Positions 1 through 7,059 of a DNA stretch of 64,000 nucleotides are shown here, in pieces. The stretch comes from an uncultured Fidelibacterota bacterium. GTDB lineage: Bacteria; Marinisomatota; Marinisomatia; Marinisomatales; UBA1611. Under the pieces are notes generated by a model that was given only the letters and a program-made list of their open reading frames with translations, searched no databases and was not told the DNA's origin. How positions within the stretch are numbered: the first letter of the stretch is position 1; every line of letters starts with the position of its first letter. Location of the stretch: the NCBI GenBank assembly GCA_913043185.1, contig CAJWMI010000001.1, forward strand, positions 21,022-85,021, in the 5' to 3' direction. A program made the position numbers and the translations under genes.

Positions 1-214
1 TGCCTGAAATGTCATCGTCAACAGCTACAATCGGATAATAATTACCGACCGCTTTTTTATATCTCTCAGAAGTATGAACATAATCAGTGATCTCTCCTAG
101 ATCTTTTTCAATTTTATCATATTCCCAGCCTTCAAAAGGTTTCCCGGCATAGACACCGATTACTTTACCTAAGACACCAGCATAAACTTTTTCATTATAA
201 TCTTTTTGTAACAT
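1..214 (-). CDS. ADP-ribosylglycohydrolase family protein, N-terminal part (cut by window edge)
   Basis: The reverse strand from 214 encodes about 71 residues running off the left edge. The start fits this family well: a glycine-rich opening (YAGVLGKVIGVYAGKPFEGW) and then a DDDISG motif, the metal-binding acidic cluster of ADP-ribosylglycohydrolase/crystallin J1 enzymes. These cleave ADP-ribose or related N-glycosidic bonds. The ATG is preceded by GGAGAGGAT, one of the few clear Shine-Dalgarno sequences here, which supports the start. The gene is divergent from the LacI regulator, and a LacI-type palindrome lies about 80 bases upstream. It therefore probably belongs to the same ribose/nucleoside regulon. 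The substrate cannot be told from this fragment. Confidence 0.75.
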   Translation of the reverse strand, partial: MLQKDYNEKVYAGVLGKVIGVYAGKPFEGWEYDKIEKDLGEITDYVHTSERYKKAVGNYYPIVAVDDDISG

Positions 215-291
215 TATCCTCTCCTTGAGCTAAATTAAAAGGTTAATTATAAATATACGAAATACGAATTGTAAAATTATTAATCATAATA

Positions 292-307
292 ACGCAAACG
301 TTTGTTC
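292..307. promoter_or_regulatory. LacI-family operator candidate 1
   Basis: The core CAAACGTTTG (295-304) is a perfect palindrome with the central CG typical of LacI-family operators. Read on the minus strand, the 13 bases GAACAAACGTTTG are identical to the start of the perfect 16-base palindrome at 4413-4428. It lies about 80 bases upstream of the ADP-ribosylglycohydrolase-like gene. The LacI-type regulator at 821 is the obvious candidate binder; this is inferred from proximity and repeat sharing. Confidence 0.6.
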
Positions 308-341
308 AATGAGCCTGCATTACACGGCTAAATGTACGAAC

Positions 342-364
342 TGGTATTAATGCATTCAATACCA
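342..364. repeat. Inverted repeat TGGTATT...AATACCA
   Basis: Seven-base perfect arms (342-348 and 358-364) flank a 9-base centre that itself contains the palindrome AATGCATT. The whole is a nearly perfect 23-base dyad. It may be a second regulator site or a small hairpin in the leader of the minus-strand gene. It shares no sequence with the CAAACGTTTG palindromes. Confidence 0.45.
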
Positions 365-496
365 AATCTGCAAATACTATAAAATACTTTGATCAAGGCT
401 ATAAATAATTAACATTTAGGTAGTAATCAGTACTTACATTCATTACAAATATTGTGTGATATATTATTTAATTCTATTCTAACGATTCTTTATTGT

Positions 497-506
497 AAAC
501 CGGTTT
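497..506. promoter_or_regulatory. Weak LacI-type palindrome AAACCGGTTT
   Basis: A 10-base perfect palindrome with a central CG, about 300 bases upstream of the regulator gene. It resembles a LacI-family half-site pair but differs from the GAACAAACGTTTG sequence of the other two sites. It could be an autoregulatory or a chance site. Confidence 0.25.
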
Positions 507-800
507 TAAATATTATTTATACTTTTTATTACTTAATTTCAATAAAAAAAACTAGTATAATTTTATTTTCTGTAGTCCTCAAATTTTTTTGATTATTTAT
601 TATTTTATTTATTGTTATCAATAATTAAAGACAGAACTTTAATATAAAAATTGCACAAATGAACAAAATTACATTTCATGTTGATTATAGTGTGGTTATA
701 TTAAAGGTCGTTTGGATAAATCTTATTATTGTATAAATAACTGTTTAAAAAGATTCCCTACATTCTATCCTCAGTCGATAAATGAATTAATTGTATTTTA

Positions 801-840
801 ATGAAAAAACCCAGCCTTAAATGAAAAAACCCAGCCTTAA
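801..840 (+). repeat. Perfect 20-base tandem duplication spanning the lacI start codon
   Basis: Bases 801-820 and 821-840 are identical (ATGAAAAAACCCAGCCTTAA). The first copy opens a tiny frame MKKPSLK that stops at TGA 822-824, overlapping the ATG (821-823) of the regulator in an ATGA arrangement. The second copy is the true N-terminus of the LacI protein. The result is a seven-codon upstream frame ending on the real start. No Shine-Dalgarno sequence precedes either copy. Confidence 0.9.
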
Positions 841-1882
841 AGATATAGCAAAAAAAACAGGCGTCTCTGCTTCGACTGTTTCTCGTGTACTTAATGGAAA
901 GGCTGAATCTTTTCGTATAAGTCCATCCACTTCTGAACTAGTACTCAAGATTGCAACAGAAATTGGGTATATCCCTAATCAAATCGCAAGAGGTTTGAGA
1001 ACCCGCAAGTCTCAAACTATCGGACTAATCATCCCAAACATAAGTAACCCATACTTTTCTAGAATCTGTCGCACTATTGAGATTGCCGCAAGGAAAATTG
1101 GGTATTCTATCATCCTTTCAGATTCTCAAGAAGACCAGCAATTAGAAATAGAATCTATCAGGAATCTTAGGAGTAGAAATGTAGATGGTCTTATCATCCT
1201 TCCAGTTGGCGAAGATATTAACGTTCTCAAACAAATAATAGATTCCAAAATTCCCCTTGTCATAGCTGACCGACATTTTCCAGATCTAAAGTGTCCTCAG
1301 GTAATTTCAAATAACTATGACGGCGCCTTTGACGCTACCAATCATCTAATTCAAAATAATCATCAAGTAATCGGCTGTGTACAGGGAAAACACAATACAT
1401 CTGTCAATGATTCTCGGATGAAAGGTTATCTCTCAGCATTAAAAAAAAACAATATTAAAATTAATGACAACTATATAGTTGGTGATGATTTTGGTTCAAG
1501 AAATGGTTATACCAGCACTAAAATCCTATTAAATATGAATCCAAGACCAACCGCGATTTTCGCTTTTAGTAATCTTATTTCACTGGGAGCAATGAGGGCA
1601 ATAATGGAAGAAAAATTAAACATCCCTAATGACATATCCATGATAACCTTTGACGATGACCAGCCCCATTCAGAATTCCTGGCTACCCCAATGAGTACTA
1701 TAGCACAGCAAACAGATGAGATTGGCCATGTTGCATTTAAACTATTAATGGCAGAGATAGACAAAGAAGGTCAAACTCTATCTAAGGGGCCTACAGAATC
1801 AAAAATTGTTGTTCTATCAACGAAGCTAATTGAAAGAAATTCAGTGAAAATACTGAGGCCCTCTAAAAAATTAAGAAAATAA
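821..1882 (+). CDS. LacI-family transcriptional regulator
   Basis: This 353-residue protein has the full LacI/GalR layout. An N-terminal helix-turn-helix lies at residues 6-26 (KDIAKKTGVSASTVSRVLNG). A hinge follows (PNQIARGLRTRKS, about 52-64), and the rest is a periplasmic-binding-protein-like effector domain beginning TIGLIIPNISNPYF. Such proteins are usually sugar- or nucleoside-responsive repressors. The next gene is ribokinase, only four bases away, so ribose or a ribose derivative is the likely effector class. Palindromes at 292-307 and 4413-4428 are plausible operators. The ATG at 821 is the second of two tandem copies; starting at 801 would give only seven codons. Confidence 0.93.
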   Translation: MKKPSLKDIAKKTGVSASTVSRVLNGKAESFRISPSTSELVLKIATEIGYIPNQIARGLRTRKSQTIGLIIPNISNPYFSRICRTIEIAARKIGYSIILSDSQEDQQLEIESIRNLRSRNVDGLIILPVGEDINVLKQIIDSKIPLVIADRHFPDLKCPQVISNNYDGAFDATNHLIQNNHQVIGCVQGKHNTSVNDSRMKGYLSALKKNNIKINDNYIVGDDFGSRNGYTSTKILLNMNPRPTAIFAFSNLISLGAMRAIMEEKLNIPNDISMITFDDDQPHSEFLATPMSTIAQQTDEIGHVAFKLLMAEIDKEGQTLSKGPTESKIVVLSTKLIERNSVKILRPSKKLRK

Positions 1883-1886
1883 ATAT

Positions 1887-2801
1887 ATGGGAAAACTTAC
1901 AGTTATAGGCAGCACTAATTTGGATATGATTATGCAATTAGAACGAATGCCCAACCCAGGCGAGACCTTATTAGGCGGCCATTATAGTACTGCTCCAGGA
2001 GGAAAAGGCGCAAACCAAGCTGTTGCAGCAGCAAGAGCTGGTGCTGAAGTAACTTTTATTTCTTGTTTAGGCAATGACGCCATAGGAGATAAGGCACTGG
2101 AAGATTTTGCTAAGGATGGTATAAATACCACCTATATCAAATCAGTAGATAATACTTCCACTGGAGTAGCCTTTATTTTTGTAGATCAAGAAGGTGAAAA
2201 CACCATAGGTGTTGCATCTGGAGCAAATTCTTTATTAATACCAAAACAATTAGAATCAGCAGCTACTAATATCTCTGAAGCAGACATAATTTTGTGCCAG
2301 CTAGAGATTCCGATGGAAACATTAAAACATATAGCAATAATAACTAGTGATAAAAAAGCACTATTTATTCTCGATCCTGCACCGACTACAGAATTAGAAG
2401 ATATTATATTAAAAAATGTAGACATTCTAACGCCCAATGAAATCGAAGCAGAACAGCTTACAAGGGTCAAAGTCATTGATGAAGATAGTGCCAGAGCCGC
2501 ATGTAAAAGATTACATGATAAAGAAATTAAGACTGTAATAATAACTATGGGAGATAGAGGCGCATATTTATCTAAAAACAACGAAAGCTGTTTAATCCCC
2601 TCTTTTGACGCGGACGCGGTTGACACCACAGGGGCTGGTGATGTATTTAATGGAGCATTAGCCAAAGCACTTTCTGATGGCCAAGAAATTAAAAACGCTA
2701 TCCGATTTGCAAATGCTGCAGCGGCACTATCCGTCACCGTTCTCGGTGCACAGCCTTCAGCGCCAAACGAAAAAGATATTCTATCATTGTTAAACAAATA
2801 G
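1887..2801 (+). CDS. rbsK: Ribokinase (PfkB family)
   Basis: The 304-residue length is typical of ribokinase. The N-terminal signature is present (GSTNLDMIMQLERMPNPGET, then GGKGANQAVAAARAG), as is the C-terminal PfkB signature DTTGAGDVFNGALAKAL, whose GAGD aspartate is the catalytic base. It would phosphorylate ribose at O5 in the cytoplasm, feeding ribose released by the nucleoside hydrolase encoded downstream. It starts four bases after the regulator stop codon without a clear Shine-Dalgarno sequence, so translational coupling is likely. Other PfkB sugar kinases are possible, but the GGKGANQA motif and neighbours favour ribose. Confidence 0.9.
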   Translation: MGKLTVIGSTNLDMIMQLERMPNPGETLLGGHYSTAPGGKGANQAVAAARAGAEVTFISCLGNDAIGDKALEDFAKDGINTTYIKSVDNTSTGVAFIFVDQEGENTIGVASGANSLLIPKQLESAATNISEADIILCQLEIPMETLKHIAIITSDKKALFILDPAPTTELEDIILKNVDILTPNEIEAEQLTRVKVIDEDSARAACKRLHDKEIKTVIITMGDRGAYLSKNNESCLIPSFDADAVDTTGAGDVFNGALAKALSDGQEIKNAIRFANAAAALSVTVLGAQPSAPNEKDILSLLNK

Positions 2802-2860
2802 TTTACAGTTTTCTATTCACAATAAGATAAAATAAATAATTATAATGTAGTTTTATTATC

Positions 2861-3790
2861 ATGATATTAGAAGCAGAACAAAAAAAAATCAGGGTCATTC
2901 TTGATACCGATGCAAATAATGAGCTCGATGACCAGCATGCGATAGCGTATATGCTTTTTAATAGTCAGGTTTTTAATATTGAAGGAATCACAATAAATAA
3001 AACAGTAAATGGTGGCAGTATTGATGATCATTATGAAGAAGCATCAAGGATTGTTAGACTATGTGAATGGGAGTCAAAGGTTGATCTTTTTAAAGGCGCA
3101 ACCGGGTCATTTAATGAAATAAAAAATACAATAAACAAGCATAATTATGATGGATCAGACGCGGTTGATTTCATTGTTTCAAGAGCGAAGGAAAGCTCTA
3201 CTGAAAAACTTGTATTGTTGCCAATAGGAAAACTAACAAATGTCGCCCTCGCCATATTAAAAGATCCAGCTATTATACCTAATATTAGGATAGTCTGGCT
3301 CGGATCAAATTATCCTGAGCCTGGAGAATACAATCAGGACAATGATCTACAAGCTCTTGAGTATATAATCGAATCAGATGTCGAATTTGAGATTGCATTG
3401 GTAAGATACGGTAAGCCTACTGGTACTGATGCGGTTAGGGCATCACTAGATGAAATAGAAAAAATTATGCCTGGTAAAGGACCTAATATTGCAGCTCCGA
3501 TTATAGGAAGACATGGTGGCTCTTTTACAAACTTTGGAGACTATTCTGTGAATCTTTTTCAAAACATTCCGTATTCTGAAAACCCGCCCACCCGTGCTCT
3601 GTTCGATATGGCAGCTGTGGCAATCGTAAAAAATCCTTCCTGGGCAGTCCCAACCCGAATCCCGAAGCCAGAATTAATTGATGGTAAATGGAAAGACAGA
3701 CCAGGTCATCCTGGTCATCTAACTATTTGGGAAAATTTTGAAAGGGATAAAATTATGGAAGACTTTTTCTCTACAATGAGCGCTGAATAA
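2861..3790 (+). CDS. Nucleoside hydrolase (inosine-uridine preferring family)
   Basis: The 309-residue protein has the N-terminal calcium and ribose binding motif DTDANNELDD (residues 15-24), the hallmark of nucleoside hydrolases, and a C-terminal metal aspartate in TRALFDMAAVA (D249). The family splits nucleosides into base and ribose. The residue before D249 is Phe, where inosine-uridine enzymes carry a catalytic His, so the base specificity may differ. It lies 59 bases after ribokinase on the same strand, which fits a ribose-releasing salvage route. No signal peptide is visible, so it should act in the cytoplasm. Confidence 0.85.
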   Translation: MILEAEQKKIRVILDTDANNELDDQHAIAYMLFNSQVFNIEGITINKTVNGGSIDDHYEEASRIVRLCEWESKVDLFKGATGSFNEIKNTINKHNYDGSDAVDFIVSRAKESSTEKLVLLPIGKLTNVALAILKDPAIIPNIRIVWLGSNYPEPGEYNQDNDLQALEYIIESDVEFEIALVRYGKPTGTDAVRASLDEIEKIMPGKGPNIAAPIIGRHGGSFTNFGDYSVNLFQNIPYSENPPTRALFDMAAVAIVKNPSWAVPTRIPKPELIDGKWKDRPGHPGHLTIWENFERDKIMEDFFSTMSAE

Positions 3791-3865
3791 GAATCAGTTA
3801 ATTGAAAGAAAATGAAAAAAAATATATTATATCAGTTCAAATAATTTCTTTATTAGCCAAGAGTA

Positions 3866-4327
3866 CTAATCTTTATTTAGAATCCAAACTTCTCCATCGG
3901 GCTTAATAACTCCTTTGGTAAAAATAAAACAACCATATGGTCTGGAGTCTCCTGTAACAACTGTAACAAATGTATCTCTGGCCTCTCTATAAAATTGATT
4001 TCTTTCGATACTGCTGACAATCCAATTTTTACCTGGGACATTATTTACTATTTCAATTAAATCATTCTGCACCTCATTTATTTCATCAGGAATACCATCT
4101 ATCTGCATTCGAATAATAGGGCTTTCTATAAAACTATCTAAAGGGAAAATATTTAAGATGGCCTCTGCTGCTTTTGGTATGCTAACTCCATCCATTCTAA
4201 TTACCTTATTTGAAGTAGACACTGCAGGATAGTTTGCGTCACATAGAATGAGCTTGTCCCCGTGCCCCATAGAGCGCATAATAGAAAGTAAATCTGGAGG
4301 CAATATTGGGCTTATATTAAGCAGCAT
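3866..4327 (-). CDS. fucU: FucU/RbsD-family sugar mutarotase
   Basis: The 153-residue protein matches L-fucose mutarotase/RbsD proteins along its length. It begins MLLNISPILPPDLLSIMRSMG, followed by GHGDKLILCDANYP (the substrate-binding His and DA-x-x-P region), and ends with NQFYREARDTF and TGDSRPYGCFIFTKGVI. The family interconverts alpha and beta anomers of fucose or pyran/furan forms of ribose. FucU is the closer match, but the neighbouring ribokinase makes ribose equally plausible. AAGGAAG precedes the ATG. The upstream gap holds the perfect operator palindrome shared with the divergent export operon. Confidence 0.85.
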   Translation of the reverse strand: MLLNISPILPPDLLSIMRSMGHGDKLILCDANYPAVSTSNKVIRMDGVSIPKAAEAILNIFPLDSFIESPIIRMQIDGIPDEINEVQNDLIEIVNNVPGKNWIVSSIERNQFYREARDTFVTVVTGDSRPYGCFIFTKGVIKPDGEVWILNKD

Positions 4328-4412
4328 ATCACTTCCTTAAAAAATTATAAAATAATTATCAATTACTATCATTTGTAAGATAAATTTATTTATGTCGAAC
4401 AATACAAATTTT

Positions 4413-4428
4413 GAACAAACGTTTGTTC
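4413..4428. promoter_or_regulatory. LacI-family operator candidate 2 (perfect 16-base palindrome)
   Basis: GAACAAACGTTTGTTC is a perfect 16-base inverted repeat with a central CG. It lies between the divergent fucU-like gene (start 4327) and the run of genes beginning at 4564. Its first 13 bases recur at 292-307. It is the best operator candidate in the window and could control both directions. Confidence 0.7.
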
Positions 4429-4485
4429 TAGATAGAATTAAGGTAATCATATGTATTTAAATAAATCAAGAAGCATTTATTAATT

Positions 4486-4502
4486 ATCTTATTTAATAAG
4501 AT
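4486..4502. repeat. 17-base palindrome ATCTTATT-T-AATAAGAT
   Basis: Eight-base perfect arms flank a single central T, 62 bases upstream of the ATG at 4564. It is unrelated to the GAACAAACGTTTGTTC site. It may be a second operator or an mRNA leader hairpin. The AT-rich background makes chance dyads fairly common. Confidence 0.35.
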
Positions 4503-4563
4503 TATAGCATTAACATGCTAGCGCTAATAGAACATTGAAAATAAATAAGGAAATACATAAACT

Positions 4564-5157
4564 ATGCGCTCAAACAAAGAAAAAATAATTTTTGAGGACA
4601 ATTTTGATAGTGGACTAAAACAAGGCTGGGAGTGGCTCAGGCAGAACAAAGAATGTTGGCGCATTCAAGATAGCGGGCTGGAAATTCGGGTAGTACCTGG
4701 AGATGAAAATACGGTCAAGAATGCTTTAATTCGATCTGCACCCAATAGAAATAATGGCACATTTGCGATCGAGGTGAGTGTGTCAAACTATAACCGCCCT
4801 GTTCAACCATATGAACAAGCAGGAATCACATGGTATAATAATGCTAGGCCAATTGCAAAACTAGTAAAAGAATACATATATCCGCCAAACGTTCCTCATA
4901 AAACAGGCAATAATATCTTCATTTTCCCGGGTGATGTATCTATTCAACAACAGAAAGTACGGCTACGTTTCATTGTATCCAGAGATTTATGGAAAGCTCA
5001 ATATCATTTTGAAAAGAGAGCGGAATTTAAAACAGCCGCATCTGGAAAATTGCCAACTCCAAAAAATGATAGTGTCAGTATTCAATGCTATAACGGACCT
5101 GCTAATGCTGAACACTGGGTTCGATTTGAAAATTTTCAGATAAAACAAATATCTTAA
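4564..5157 (+). CDS. DUF1349-like (concanavalin A-like fold) protein
   Basis: The 197-residue protein has features of the DUF1349/LamG-like beta-sandwich group: an opening DNFDSGLKQGWEWLR, a central AGITWYNNARPIAKLVKEY and a C-terminal AEHWVRFENFQI. Relatives are lectin-like or accessory to carbohydrate enzymes; no catalytic role can be assigned. There is no signal peptide. AAGGAAA lies 13 bases upstream of the ATG. It is the first gene of the run leading into two ABC exporters and follows the perfect LacI-type palindrome, so it may be sugar regulated. A cytosolic carbohydrate-binding or chaperone-like role is only a guess. Confidence 0.6.
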   Translation: MRSNKEKIIFEDNFDSGLKQGWEWLRQNKECWRIQDSGLEIRVVPGDENTVKNALIRSAPNRNNGTFAIEVSVSNYNRPVQPYEQAGITWYNNARPIAKLVKEYIYPPNVPHKTGNNIFIFPGDVSIQQQKVRLRFIVSRDLWKAQYHFEKRAEFKTAASGKLPTPKNDSVSIQCYNGPANAEHWVRFENFQIKQIS

Positions 5158-5166
5158 TCTGGTACG

Positions 5167-5253
5167 ATGCGCTATTTTTCAATAATAGATCAATTAAACC
5201 TGGAATATACATGCGGAGAGAAAAATCAGATAATATTCCCTGGTAGTATTTAA
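5167..5253 (+). CDS. Possible 28-residue small ORF ahead of the ABC exporters
   Basis: An ATG at 5167 opens a 28-codon frame ending TAA at 5251-5253. It nearly fills the 102-base gap between the DUF1349-like gene and the first exporter gene. The peptide has one cysteine (YTCGEKNQIIFPGS) and no double-glycine leader. No Shine-Dalgarno sequence is seen. The position would suit an exported peptide, but a frame this short can arise by chance. Confidence 0.2.
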   Translation: MRYFSIIDQLNLEYTCGEKNQIIFPGSI

Positions 5254-5259
5254 ACAACG

Positions 5260-7059
5260 ATGAAACTAAAAATAAAACCAGGTCAGGAACGAATGGGTTT
5301 CCAAGCATTTTTGCATGTTCTTTATCGATTTATTCCTTTTCTTGTTCCTGTCTGGGACAAACTGTTATTGCGTATTATTATTGGACTATGCCGTAGTTTT
5401 TTGACTGTTGCTATGATAATGATAACCGCCAAAATCATCGATGACGGATTATTAGCAAAAAATCCAGAAATGTTTTGGTATTGGGTAAAAATTAACCTTG
5501 GAATTATTACCGTCTGGCTATTTACATATATTATTTGGTTAATAATGGTGCACTATGTGAAGTTAAAAATGGAAATCAAACTAAAAACAATTATTCATAA
5601 TCATGTGCAAAGCCTTTCGATAAGATTTCATCAATCACGTCCGGTTGGTGAACATATGTGGCGTATACAGGGTGATACAAAAGATGCTCTTACTCTTGTT
5701 TGTGATTTTGCCCCAGGAATAATAGAGCTATTTTGGTCTGTTCTGTCCGCTACAGGTTTAATAATGCTAGTAAACCCAATAACCGGATTATGCATAGCAG
5801 TTTTTACGATTATTCAATTTTTCTATCTGCACTTTGGCGCAAGCTATCTGCGCCGACTAAGCCTCAAGAACTACAAGGCAATGCAAAACTTAACCGCAGT
5901 TCTGCAAGAGAATCTCAGTGCTTTCCCAACAAGTAAAGCACTTTCACGTGAAAATCATGAAAAAATTCGTTATTACAAAGCGCTCATTAAAAGGCTTCGT
6001 ACGGCAATCAGATATAGTATTTTCAACATAGGCTGGGGTACTGGGAATAGTTTTCTTGTTTCCTGGAACCAATATATATCATACATGCTCGTCTGTGGTA
6101 TCTTAGTTATCAGAGGGGATATGACTCTTGGAGAGTATGTCACAATGGGACAGGCTATCGGATGGTTAACAGGACCTATTCAGTGGCTCATGTGGCATAT
6201 TGAATATGCTAGAATAACTGCTGTCCCTGCAGAGCGCATGCTTGATACTTTAGAGATTAGACCAGAAATTATTATTTCTCCCAATGCCAAACCTATTCAA
6301 AAGCCCAAAGGAGAAATTACTTTCGAAAATGTATCTTTTCGCTATTTACCAGACAGCCCTGAAGTAATCTCAAACTTGTCTTTTTCCGTTCCTCCTGGGA
6401 AAAAAGTTGCGATCGTGGGACCATCCGGTGCTGGAAAATCAACGATCTTTAATCTGGTGATGCGCTATTATGATCCTACAGCAGGGAGAGTACTCATAGA
6501 TGGTTATGATCTGTGCACACTAAGCCTTTCATCATATCGTGATCAAACTGCTATTGTGTTACAGGATACATTCTTATTCTCGGCGACACTTCGTGACAAT
6601 ATACTTTACGGTAATCCTAATGCAACCAAGAAACAACTGGATAATGCCATACGCATGGCAGGAGTGGATACAATTATAGATGAATTACCCGAAGGCATGG
6701 ATACATTACTAACTGAAGATGGTAACCTTTCAGGCGGACAACGTCAAAAAATAGCAATGGCACGAGCGATTATTCGTGATCCTAAATTTCTCTTTTTAGA
6801 TGAAGCTACATCCGCACTCGATCCAATCACTGAACGCTCGATCATAAAACATTTACAAACTATTGAACAAGGTCGAACTAGGATTTTTGTTGCACATAGT
6901 ATAGATAGTATTCTAGATGCTGATGAGATCATCGTTCTTGATAAAGGTTATCTCAGACAGCAAGGAACACACGAAAATCTCGTAAATCAACCTGGTCTTT
7001 ATCAAAAAATGTGGAAAACTGGCAACAATGATACTAGAAATAAGCAGGCGATATCTTGA
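5260..7059 (+). CDS. ABC exporter half-transporter 1 (TMD-NBD)
   Basis: The 599-residue protein has an ABC transporter type 1 membrane domain (about residues 30-330, several long hydrophobic helices) and a C-terminal ATPase. The ATPase carries Walker A GPSGAGKST, Q-loop VLQDTFLFSATL, signature LSGGQRQKIAMARA, Walker B FLFLDEATSALD and the H-loop histidine in VAHSID. All catalytic residues are canonical. No N-terminal C39 peptidase domain is present, so it is not a double-glycine bacteriocin exporter. Its stop overlaps the start of a second, similar half-transporter, so the pair probably forms a heterodimer. The adaptor and lipoprotein genes that follow suggest export across the envelope. The substrate is unknown. 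Confidence 0.9.
   Translation: MKLKIKPGQERMGFQAFLHVLYRFIPFLVPVWDKLLLRIIIGLCRSFLTVAMIMITAKIIDDGLLAKNPEMFWYWVKINLGIITVWLFTYIIWLIMVHYVKLKMEIKLKTIIHNHVQSLSIRFHQSRPVGEHMWRIQGDTKDALTLVCDFAPGIIELFWSVLSATGLIMLVNPITGLCIAVFTIIQFFYLHFGASYLRRLSLKNYKAMQNLTAVLQENLSAFPTSKALSRENHEKIRYYKALIKRLRTAIRYSIFNIGWGTGNSFLVSWNQYISYMLVCGILVIRGDMTLGEYVTMGQAIGWLTGPIQWLMWHIEYARITAVPAERMLDTLEIRPEIIISPNAKPIQKPKGEITFENVSFRYLPDSPEVISNLSFSVPPGKKVAIVGPSGAGKSTIFNLVMRYYDPTAGRVLIDGYDLCTLSLSSYRDQTAIVLQDTFLFSATLRDNILYGNPNATKKQLDNAIRMAGVDTIIDELPEGMDTLLTEDGNLSGGQRQKIAMARAIIRDPKFLFLDEATSALDPITERSIIKHLQTIEQGRTRIFVAHSIDSILDADEIIVLDKGYLRQQGTHENLVNQPGLYQKMWKTGNNDTRNKQAIS

Larger units (their letters stand above)
215..800. other. 586-base divergent intergenic region
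   Basis: This very AT-rich gap separates two divergent genes and should hold both promoters. I see no convincing coding sequence. It contains the LacI-type palindrome at 292-307, an inverted repeat at 342-364 and a second CG-centred palindrome at 497-506. No promoter hexamers could be assigned with confidence. Confidence 0.6.

Noticed and set aside
2186..2797. 203-residue minus-strand frame opposite ribokinase
   Set aside because: Its sequence is low-complexity serine- and leucine-rich and lies wholly antisense to clear rbsK. It has no family motif.
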